In this document: positions 6,471-12,377 of the stretch, piece by piece
Layout of the letters: the number at the start of each line of letters is the position of its first letter
Position numbering within the stretch: position 1 is the first letter of the stretch
NCBI GenBank assembly: GCA_002431305.1
Contig: DJEG01000071.1
Coordinates: 2,582-14,958 of the forward strand
Source of the DNA: Ruminococcaceae bacterium UBA5904
Lineage (GTDB): Bacteria; Bacillota; Clostridia; Oscillospirales; Acutalibacteraceae
DNA length: 12,377 nt
Direction: 5' to 3'
Program-made: the position numbers and the translations under genes
The notes under the pieces: model-generated
Seen by the model: only the letters and a program-made list of their open reading frames with translations
What the model was told of the DNA's origin: nothing
Databases searched by the model: none

Positions 6471-8069
6471 ATGGATAACAAATACGCCATTACGTACGAC
6501 ATCGGAACGACCGGAGTCAAAACATGCGTTTTTGAACTTTCCGACAAGGTAAAACTTCTCGGAGCAGCCTCCGCCGGTTACAAACTTTACATTCTCCCCG
6601 ACGGAGGTGCCGAACAGGATCCCGACGAGTGGTGGGACGCTATGTGCTCTACCACAAAAACAGCTTTAAAAAAAGCAAAAATAAAAGCTAGGGATATAGA
6701 GGGTATTTCATTCTGCTCGCAGATGCAGGGACTCGTTCTCGTCGACAAAGACGGCAAACCCGTACGCAGAGCAATGAGCTATATGGATCAGCGCGCAAGA
6801 GACGAGCTTAAAAAGGGAATGGCTCACGGCGTTCAGATAGCGGGCGCGAGCGTTCCCAAACTTTTAAAATCACTTTACTACACCGGTGCGGTTTCATCCT
6901 CTGTAAAGGATCCCGTTTGGAAGTACAAATGGGTTGAGGCTCATGAGCCCGAAGTTTTCGCAAAGGCACACAAATGGCTTGACGTTAAGGAAGCTCTCAT
7001 TGCCAGAATGACAGGCAATTTCATCATGACGTCCGACTCTGCGTTCGGCACTCTCCTTTATGATATAAGAGACGGAAAACACGACTGGGCCATGCCTATT
7101 GTAGACATGATAGGCGTTAAACACGAACACCTTGCACGTATTATAAAATCAACCGACAAAGCGGGCATTTTGTCCGAGACAGCGGCAAAAGAGCTCGGAC
7201 TCGAACCCGGCACCGCAGTATTCGGAGGAGGCGGAGACGCTTCTCTTATCGGAGTCGGCGCAGGTGCGGTCGGTCTTCACGACACACATATTTATCAAGG
7301 AACCTCCGGCTGGGTTTCAACCGTTGTCGAGAAAAGCATGGTTGACACATCGGCTATGATAGCCGCTATCGTCGGTGCCGACAGCAACTCGTTTAATTAT
7401 TTTGCAGAACTTGAGACCGCGGGCAAATGCCTCGAATGGGTCAAGGATCATCTTGCGCTCGACGAAATCGGCATTTATCTTAAGAAAGAACATGTCGCGG
7501 AGGGCTACGAAGCGCAGTACACAAGCCTTTACGACTACATGTCATACATAATCAATCAGGTTCCCGCAGGAAGCAACGGAGTTATTTTCACCCCCTGGCT
7601 TCACGGTAACCGCTGCCCGTTCGAGGATCCCAACGCACGCGGAATGTTCTTCAATTTAAGTCTCGAAACAGGCAAATCCGAGATTATCCGTTCCGTTGTC
7701 GAGGGAGTATGCTATCATCTGAGATGGTTCCTCGAAACCGAAGAGAAAAAGACAAAGACATCCGACGCTATCCGTTTTGTAGGCGGCGGAGCTCTGTCAA
7801 AAGTAACGTGTCAGATTCTCTCTGACATCCTCGGCAGAAAAATTGAAACTGTCGACAACCCGCAGAATGTCGGCGCAGTCGGCGCAGCGGTAGTTGTTGC
7901 GTGCGGACTCGGACTTATAAAGGATATAACCGAGGCTAAAAAGCTCATTCCTGCAACGGACGTTTTCTACCCCAACAAAGCAAATCACAAAATATACAAT
8001 AAGTATTTCAACGTCTACAAAGAGCTTTATAACTCAAACAAGAAGAATTTTGCAGCCCTCAACGGCTGA
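6471..8069 (+). CDS. FGGY-family carbohydrate kinase (xylulokinase-like)
   Basis: This 532-residue kinase should phosphorylate a sugar or sugar alcohol with ATP. It has both FGGY domains. Residues 8-20 carry the phosphate-1 motif TYDIGTTGVKTCV, and residues 79-105 the substrate-side segment with SFCSQMQG and MSYMDQRA. Residues 251-260 FGGGGDASLI contain the catalytic Asp (D256), followed by YQGTSGWV (285-292), FTPWLHGNRCPFEDPNARG and the adenosine motif RFVGGGALSKV (465-475). The C-terminal domain ends with NVGAVGAAVVVACGLGLI. Length fits xylulokinase relatives, but the family has many substrates and the sugar cannot be fixed from sequence. The ATG at 6471 follows AGGAGG (6458-6463) with a 7-base spacing; the frame is open further upstream into recR but without a ribosome site. 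It follows recR by 28 bases with no terminator, so it is probably co-transcribed with dnaX-ebfC-recR, an unusual setting for a sugar kinase. Confidence 0.88.
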   Translation: MDNKYAITYDIGTTGVKTCVFELSDKVKLLGAASAGYKLYILPDGGAEQDPDEWWDAMCSTTKTALKKAKIKARDIEGISFCSQMQGLVLVDKDGKPVRRAMSYMDQRARDELKKGMAHGVQIAGASVPKLLKSLYYTGAVSSSVKDPVWKYKWVEAHEPEVFAKAHKWLDVKEALIARMTGNFIMTSDSAFGTLLYDIRDGKHDWAMPIVDMIGVKHEHLARIIKSTDKAGILSETAAKELGLEPGTAVFGGGGDASLIGVGAGAVGLHDTHIYQGTSGWVSTVVEKSMVDTSAMIAAIVGADSNSFNYFAELETAGKCLEWVKDHLALDEIGIYLKKEHVAEGYEAQYTSLYDYMSYIINQVPAGSNGVIFTPWLHGNRCPFEDPNARGMFFNLSLETGKSEIIRSVVEGVCYHLRWFLETEEKKTKTSDAIRFVGGGALSKVTCQILSDILGRKIETVDNPQNVGAVGAAVVVACGLGLIKDITEAKKLIPATDVFYPNKANHKIYNKYFNVYKELYNSNKKNFAALNG

Positions 8070-8089
8070 GTTCGAAAGGAATTCCTTAA

Positions 8090-9004
8090 ATGATAGATAT
8101 TACAACCGCTTTTAACATTGTATATAAGGGCATCGACCCCGAAATGAACAAATACGGATTCACCGCCTCTGCGCCCGATGCGCTTAAGAATGGGGAAACT
8201 CCCCTTTTCACCCGCGATAAATCAAACTATCTTGAGTATAAAGGTGACAAGGGAACGGTACGCATCCTGTTTAATGAAAACAAATTCCGTTTTCTCTCGG
8301 GAGACGCCGACGCTTCGAGCACGGACGACAGTGATTTTAAACTTGTTTCGAGTTATCTGTTCGTTCCCGACGAATATGACGAAAAAGACGTCCGCTCCAT
8401 CGTCAACGAGATTATCGAAAATCTCTATGAAACATACAGCAAAAAAGCCATGGCGAAAAAGCAGGCTTCCGACATAAAAGCTCAGGCAACCGTTACAAAA
8501 TCACAGGTCAAGAGCGGTTCGCTTCTCTATGACAGCGCGACTCTTGCCGTCAGACTTTCGGCGATTTATCCCGAATTAAAGGATTATTATAAAGAAAACA
8601 TCGCCGAATACGGAGAGTTTTTATGTGAAGAATTCTTCAATGACAAGGCGGCTCCGCTTATTATCAACACAATAAAGCAGAACGACCAGCAGAAGATGAA
8701 AAAATTATTCTCGGTTTTAAATGAGATATATAACGACGGCTCAAACGAGGTTCAGGACGTAATCGCGGTTACGATTCTCGGCAAACTTAACAATGATACC
8801 GAGCTCATGCACCGCATTCTCCCATATCTCGGAGAAACCATGCTTGAACCCGTTATGCTTGTAAACAAGTATCTTTCAAAATCGAAGAGCGCAAGAATGA
8901 GACTCGAAAATCCGCCGAAATATAAGCCTAAGAAAAAGAAAAAGAGCGGCGGACTTATGAGTACGCTCATGGGCGGCGGCCAGGGCGGAAATATGCCCAT
9001 GTAA
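8090..9004 (+). CDS. Uncharacterised 304-residue protein with lysine-rich, Gly/Met C-terminal tail
   Basis: I do not recognise this protein. There is no signal peptide or membrane segment, so it is likely cytoplasmic. Residues 1-~118 look like an alpha/beta domain (strands near SNYLEYKGDKGTVRILF and NKFRFLSG, then the helix KDVRSIVNEIIENLYETYS). Residues ~119-142 are a Lys/Ala/Gln-rich linker. Residues ~147-265 are predominantly helical, with segments such as PELKDYYKENIAEYGEFL and KKLFSVLNEIYN that resemble an alpha-helical repeat fold. The tail is basic (KPKKKKKSGG, 279-288) and ends in a flexible Gly/Met stretch MSTLMGGGQGGNMPM. The ATG at 8090 has AAAGGA at 8075-8080, 9 bases away. It begins 20 bases after the FGGY kinase and is the last gene before a strong terminator, so it shares the recR/kinase transcript. 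Base composition is like its neighbours. Confidence 0.85.
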   Translation: MIDITTAFNIVYKGIDPEMNKYGFTASAPDALKNGETPLFTRDKSNYLEYKGDKGTVRILFNENKFRFLSGDADASSTDDSDFKLVSSYLFVPDEYDEKDVRSIVNEIIENLYETYSKKAMAKKQASDIKAQATVTKSQVKSGSLLYDSATLAVRLSAIYPELKDYYKENIAEYGEFLCEEFFNDKAAPLIINTIKQNDQQKMKKLFSVLNEIYNDGSNEVQDVIAVTILGKLNNDTELMHRILPYLGETMLEPVMLVNKYLSKSKSARMRLENPPKYKPKKKKKSGGLMSTLMGGGQGGNMPM

Positions 9005-9016
9005 AGGCGAGAAATC

Positions 9017-9049
9017 AATCAGACAGCATATGACCTGTCTGATTTTTTT
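9017..9049 (+). terminator. Intrinsic terminator ending the dnaX-recR-kinase unit
   Basis: A perfect 10-bp stem (9017-9026, AATCAGACAG, with 9035-9044) and an 8-base loop are followed by a T-run (9043-9049). It lies 12 bases after the stop of the 304-residue protein, and the next gene begins about 180 bases later with its own regulatory spacer. Confidence 0.9.
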
Positions 9050-9231
9050 CATATTTAATGCGTTTTATCGGATAAAAAACAGTTAAACTTTCATTTGTTT
9101 AGTTTTAACAATTTTTTAAACTCATTTTACCATTGTTTTTAATGATTTAACTTTTTGTTCATATTTAATTAACCACTTTGCATATATTCAACCGTTATAA
9201 TTAAAGAAAAATTAAAACGGATGTGATAATT
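9050..9231 (+). promoter_or_regulatory. AT-rich regulatory spacer with -10 element before the acyl-CoA ligase operon
   Basis: This spacer is very AT-rich. TATAAT at 9196-9201 is a good -10, but no matching -35 lies 16-18 bases upstream (the closest are CACTTT or TTTGCA at odd spacing), which suggests an activator-dependent or weak promoter. Upstream, TTAAACT (9083-9089), TTAAACT (9116-9122) and TTTAACT (9146-9152) recur at 33 and 30 bp, roughly three helical turns. No known riboswitch or T-box structure is recognised. Confidence 0.4.
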
Positions 9232-10881
9232 ATGTTACCTCCAGCAGGTGAAAACAACTGTTATGAGTTTTTAAAACTCTGTACGGGTATATATAAGGAC
9301 GTTGATATGATGCAGCATTTCTCCGTCCGTTATAAAAGGAGCAGAATTTTTAAAGACATCGACGCGTTAAGCGGGTATTTTCAAAAAAAACTCGGTCTTA
9401 AAGAGGGCGATGTTTATACGGTTTTCATGCCGACTACTGTTCAGGGAATCATTGCTTTTTACGCGCTTAACAGCATCGGCGTTATTGTAAATTTCGTTCA
9501 TCCGCTGATGTCCACGGAGTTTTTGAAAGAGACGCTTGAGGATGTAAATGCTAAGGGCGTTATGGTGCTCGATATTCTCTCGAAAGACCACGTAAAAACA
9601 ATAAATGACAGCGGACTCCCCTGTCTTATATGCCGTTCATCGGACTATTCCGAGGGTATAAAAAAATTCGGGACAAGCATCGGCGAAAATATTGCAAAAG
9701 CCGTTTTTCCGAAATTCAAAAATGCAACATATTATAAAGACGCGCTCGCGGTAAATCTCATTCCAGAACCGCTTACAAACAACTGCGATACTCCCGCCGT
9801 CTATCTTAACGGAGGCGGAACAACGGGCAAAAGCAAGACAATAAAACTTACATCCCGTGCTATAAACGAACTTACATCGAGAGTGTCTGAAATTGACGAA
9901 ATTCATATTCCCGGAGAAGAGGCGGAAATAATAGTCCTGCCCATGTTCCACTGTTTCGGACTGATAATTGCAATTCATATGGCTCTGTGCAATTCGGCCA
10001 GAATTATTCCGATGATGCAGTTCGACGCTAAACTTTTCAATAAATTAATGAGAAAAAATCTCATTGTCGGATTCGGGGGAATTCCGCTTATGTTCGAAAA
10101 GCTTATGAGAGAAAAACATTTCGACGGACCGTGGCTTAAAAACGTCAGAATGATGTTCTGCGGAGGCGACGATATCAGCGACGATTTCCTCGATACATTC
10201 AACTCTTATTTTGAAAAATGGGGCGCTCCCGGACGCTTAAGACAGGGTTACGGTCTCACCGAAATCGGCTCCGTATGCTGTACGACAACAAACACCGACT
10301 ATAAGCGCGGTTCCATCGGCAAACCGCTGAACGGAATCAGAGTCGAAATATGGGATGATGACCATAACGAACTTCCCGCCGGGGAAATCGGCGAAATTGC
10401 CGTTTCCGGTCCTACCATAATGAGCGGATATTACACAAAGGACGGTCCCGAAGACCTCGGACTTTATAAGGATAAGGACGGCGTAAAATGGGTTCTTTCG
10501 GGCGATCTTGCCTATAAAGACAAGGACGGTTATCTGTTTTTCTCAGGCAGAAAGAAAAGAGTTATAATTATTTCGGGTTATAACGTTTATCCGAACGATA
10601 TTGAGAAAAAAGTCGGCGAACTCGATTATATAAAAGACGTATGTGCCGTTCAGGGCTGGCAGAACGACCGCTCTATCGTAAGACTTTATGTTTCTCTTAA
10701 AAAGAATGTTGACAAAGCACAGTGCGAAAGCGAAATAAGACAGCTTTGTGAAAATAATTTCTCTAAATTCTACATTCCCAGGGAAATAGTATTCTTAAAT
10801 GAGCTTCCTCAGACTCCGCTTATGAAAGTCGATTTCATGAAATTAAGTCAGATGAAGCCGAACGATCCGATATACAAATAA
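9232..10881 (+). CDS. AMP-forming acyl-CoA synthetase / acyl-adenylate ligase (ANL superfamily)
   Basis: This 549-residue enzyme should activate a carboxylic acid with ATP to an acyl-adenylate and then to acyl-CoA. Motifs in order: A3 phosphate loop NGGGTTGKSKT (193-203), a variant of the usual SGTTGxPKG; LPMFHCFGL (236-244); A5 RQGYGLTE (337-344); A7 SGDLAYKDKDGY (423-434); the hinge region GRKKRVIIISGYNVYP (439-454); and the A10 catalytic lysine K532 in TPLMKVDF. Length is normal for a stand-alone CoA ligase and no carrier domain is fused. ATG 9232 is preferred to GTG 9223 because GGATGTGAT (9219-9227), an 8/9 match to the anti-16S site, spans the GTG. It lies 35 bases upstream of the ferredoxin and 2-oxoacid oxidoreductase genes, so its acyl-CoA is probably substrate or product of that enzyme. 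The acid (branched-chain, aromatic or fatty) cannot be read from sequence. Confidence 0.9.
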   Translation: MLPPAGENNCYEFLKLCTGIYKDVDMMQHFSVRYKRSRIFKDIDALSGYFQKKLGLKEGDVYTVFMPTTVQGIIAFYALNSIGVIVNFVHPLMSTEFLKETLEDVNAKGVMVLDILSKDHVKTINDSGLPCLICRSSDYSEGIKKFGTSIGENIAKAVFPKFKNATYYKDALAVNLIPEPLTNNCDTPAVYLNGGGTTGKSKTIKLTSRAINELTSRVSEIDEIHIPGEEAEIIVLPMFHCFGLIIAIHMALCNSARIIPMMQFDAKLFNKLMRKNLIVGFGGIPLMFEKLMREKHFDGPWLKNVRMMFCGGDDISDDFLDTFNSYFEKWGAPGRLRQGYGLTEIGSVCCTTTNTDYKRGSIGKPLNGIRVEIWDDDHNELPAGEIGEIAVSGPTIMSGYYTKDGPEDLGLYKDKDGVKWVLSGDLAYKDKDGYLFFSGRKKRVIIISGYNVYPNDIEKKVGELDYIKDVCAVQGWQNDRSIVRLYVSLKKNVDKAQCESEIRQLCENNFSKFYIPREIVFLNELPQTPLMKVDFMKLSQMKPNDPIYK

Positions 10882-10916
10882 AAGAATAAACAGAAAATGA
10901 AGGAGATGTTCTTGAC

Positions 10917-11123
10917 ATGTTAAGGATTAACTCATATTTATGCAAGAGCTGCGGTTACTGCATAAAATTCTGTCCCAGGCAAATCCTCAATATGAGCGGC
11001 GAACGAAACAAACGCGGATTCTTTTACCCCTCTCTTACCGACAGCGACAAATGTCTGTCATGCGCAATATGCGCGTCGGTATGTCCGGAGGGCGCGATAG
11101 AACTTAACGGGGAGGATGAGTAA
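10917..11123 (+). CDS. 2x[4Fe-4S] ferredoxin-type subunit of a 2-oxoacid:ferredoxin oxidoreductase
   Basis: This 68-residue protein carries two complete cluster motifs, C9-x2-C12-x2-C15-x3-C19-P and C46-x2-C49-x2-C52-x3-C56-P, binding two [4Fe-4S] clusters. The protein is essentially only these two motifs joined by a 26-residue linker. Being encoded one base before the alpha subunit, it is most likely the delta (electron-transfer) subunit that passes electrons from the thiamine-bound intermediate to soluble ferredoxin, as in VorD/KorD/PorD-type complexes. The ATG at 10917 is preceded by AAGGAG (10900-10905), a rather long 11-base spacing. A free ferredoxin is the alternative, but the coupling to its neighbours argues against it. 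Confidence 0.9.
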   Translation: MLRINSYLCKSCGYCIKFCPRQILNMSGERNKRGFFYPSLTDSDKCLSCAICASVCPEGAIELNGEDE

Positions 11124-11124
11124 A

Positions 11125-12204
11125 ATGGGCGAAAAACGTTTCATGAAGGGCAATGAAGCCATAGCGGAAGCGGCAGTCAGAGGCGGATGCAGATTTTTTG
11201 CAGGCTACCCCATCACTCCGCAGAACGAAATTCCCGAGTATCTCTCATGGAGACTGCCCGAGGTCGGCGGTTCGTTCGTACAGGGCGAGAGCGAAATAGC
11301 TTCCGTTAACATGGTATACGGCGCGTCCGCAATGGGAACGAGAGCCATGACCAGTTCCTCGGGCCCCGGCATCAGCTTAAAGGCAGAAGGTATCTCCTAT
11401 CTTGCTGCGGCAATGCTCCCCGCATTGATAGTTAATATAAGCAGAGGAGGGCCCGGACTCGGCTCCATACAGCCCGCGCAGTCGGATTATTTGCAGGCGA
11501 CAAAGGCTCTCGGACACGGCGGATTCCATGCGATGGTATTTGCTCCGAATTCGGCTCAGGAAGCGTGCGATATAGTTTACGAATCATTCGAATATGCCGA
11601 GCGCGACAGGAACCCAGTACTCGTTTTAATGGACGGCTGTCTCGGAAATATCATGGAGGAAGTCGAACTTCCCGAAATGAAAGAAATTAAGTACGAGGAT
11701 GTCCCCGAATGGAGTCTTTCAAGACGTAACGGCAGAGACTATCAGGGAAATATAACTCCTATTTACACAGAGCCTATTCTCGAGGGACTCAACGCGATGG
11801 CGGGCGAAATGTACAAGGACTGGGAGGAAAACGACGTTAAAGTCGAAGAATTCATGGTCGACGACGCCGAATACGTTATCGTCGCGTACGGTATCGCTTC
11901 AAGAGTATCAAAAGAAGCCGTTATTAATTTAAGAGAAAAAGGAATTAAAGTCGGATTAATAAGACCGATAACTCTTTTCCCGTTCCCGAAAAAGAGTATT
12001 AAAAATCTTGATTATAACCGCGTTAAGGGAATTATCGATATCGAAATGACTATTCCCGCTCAGATGCGCGAGGATATTGAACTCCAGGTTATGGGCAGAT
12101 GTCCCGTATACGAATACGGCAGAAGCGGCGGATGTCTGCTTGACGACGACGGCGTAAGAGAAGCTATCGAAAATATAGTTTGCGGAGGCGGAGAAAATGG
12201 CTGA
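11125..12204 (+). CDS. vorB: 2-oxoacid:ferredoxin oxidoreductase alpha subunit (VorB/KorA-like)
   Basis: This 359-residue subunit belongs to the pyruvate/2-ketoacid:ferredoxin oxidoreductase family, which interconverts a 2-oxoacid plus CoA with acyl-CoA, CO2 and reduced ferredoxin. It shows KGNEAIAEAAVRGG (8-21), the highly conserved GYPITPQNEIPEY (27-39), QGESEIASVNMVYGASAMG (53-71), TSSSGPGISLKAEG (76-89) and RGGPGLGSIQPAQSDY (107-122), then a transketolase-C-like domain (~240-345, with YVIVAYGIASRVSKEA). The YPITPQNE wording and split-subunit layout fit VorB-type (branched-chain) members, but KorA (2-oxoglutarate) is possible, so the symbol is tentative. ATG 11125 is chosen because GGGGAGG (11109-11115) is 9 bases away; the earlier in-frame ATG at 11116 abuts that site. 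The start is one base after the ferredoxin stop. Confidence 0.9.
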   Translation: MGEKRFMKGNEAIAEAAVRGGCRFFAGYPITPQNEIPEYLSWRLPEVGGSFVQGESEIASVNMVYGASAMGTRAMTSSSGPGISLKAEGISYLAAAMLPALIVNISRGGPGLGSIQPAQSDYLQATKALGHGGFHAMVFAPNSAQEACDIVYESFEYAERDRNPVLVLMDGCLGNIMEEVELPEMKEIKYEDVPEWSLSRRNGRDYQGNITPIYTEPILEGLNAMAGEMYKDWEENDVKVEEFMVDDAEYVIVAYGIASRVSKEAVINLREKGIKVGLIRPITLFPFPKKSIKNLDYNRVKGIIDIEMTIPAQMREDIELQVMGRCPVYEYGRSGGCLLDDDGVREAIENIVCGGGENG

Positions 12205-12377
12205 ATATAAAAGACCCGAACTTATAGCAGACTCTCCGAGCGGTTACTGCCCCGGATGTCTGCACTCGCTTGCGACGAAACTCATCGCGGAAGTTATCGA
12301 GGAAATGGGACAGGCTGATAATTCGTTAAACGTTATCTCCGTAGGATGTTCCGCTCTTAATATTCTCTACTGGGGAG
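12197..12377 (+). CDS. 2-oxoacid:ferredoxin oxidoreductase beta subunit, thiamine-diphosphate binding (partial, runs off the right edge)
   Basis: The first 60 codons are present. They contain SGYCPGCLH (residues 15-23), the Cys-rich start of family beta subunits that helps bind a cluster, and NVISVGCSALNI (45-56), the start of the thiamine diphosphate domain. Most relatives have CPGCGH; here Leu replaces the second Gly. The ATG overlaps the end of the alpha gene by 8 bases, and GGAGG (12184-12188) plus GGAG (12190-12193) supply the ribosome site, so the subunits are probably translationally coupled. The gamma subunit would be expected just beyond the window. Confidence 0.9.
   Translation, partial: MAEYKRPELIADSPSGYCPGCLHSLATKLIAEVIEEMGQADNSLNVISVGCSALNILYWG

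Noticed and set aside
8076..8087. Perfect palindrome AAGGAATTCCTT covering the ribosome site of the 304-residue protein
   Set aside because: With a minimum loop only four base pairs can form, too weak to hide the site; an operator role has no other support.

Overview
This window looks like a chromosomal segment from an anaerobic, low-to-mid GC Gram-positive bacterium of class Clostridia, probably a gut or rumen Oscillospiraceae/Ruminococcaceae-type organism. The grounds are: an SRP RNA - dnaX - ebfC - recR order shared with Firmicutes such as Bacillus subtilis; strong AGGAGG-type ribosome binding sites; AT-rich spacers with near-consensus housekeeping promoters; a GPH-family sugar symporter; and a ferredoxin-dependent 2-oxoacid oxidoreductase operon typical of strict anaerobes. 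The genus assignment is inference.

Left part, minus strand (1-3240). The 5' end of a gene for a secreted or membrane protein runs off the left edge. It overlaps the end of a membrane-bound sugar-phosphate transferase that starts surface polysaccharide synthesis, which has its own TTGACT/TATAAT promoter and a TTG start. Upstream lies a monocistronic GPH-type sugar:cation symporter with its own promoter and terminator.

Centre, plus strand (3300-9050). A divergent promoter drives the small bacterial SRP RNA, which no protein call reveals. It is followed by dnaX (DNA polymerase III tau/gamma), ebfC (nucleoid-associated protein) and recR (recombinational repair). This replication/repair group continues into an FGGY sugar kinase and an unrecognised 304-residue protein, and a strong hairpin terminator ends the unit at about 9049. 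DnaX carries an unusual acidic linker with seven PF(D/E) motifs. It also has a possible -1 frameshift site, followed by a palindrome, that would give a gamma-like 430-residue product.

Right part, plus strand (9050-12377). After an AT-rich regulatory spacer comes an operon of an AMP-forming acyl-CoA ligase, a 2x[4Fe-4S] ferredoxin-type subunit, the alpha subunit of a VorB/KorA-like 2-oxoacid:ferredoxin oxidoreductase, and the first 60 codons of its thiamine-diphosphate beta subunit. Spacing in the last three genes is very tight (1 bp gap, 8 bp overlap). The set suggests either scavenging of branched-chain or aromatic acids (acid to acyl-CoA to 2-oxoacid by reductive carboxylation) or oxidation in the other direction.

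I see no CRISPR array, insertion sequence, tRNA, rRNA or clear sign of horizontal transfer. Most of the window is housekeeping. The most interesting points are the DnaX linker and frameshift candidate, the unknown protein co-transcribed with recR, and the ligase/oxidoreductase operon.
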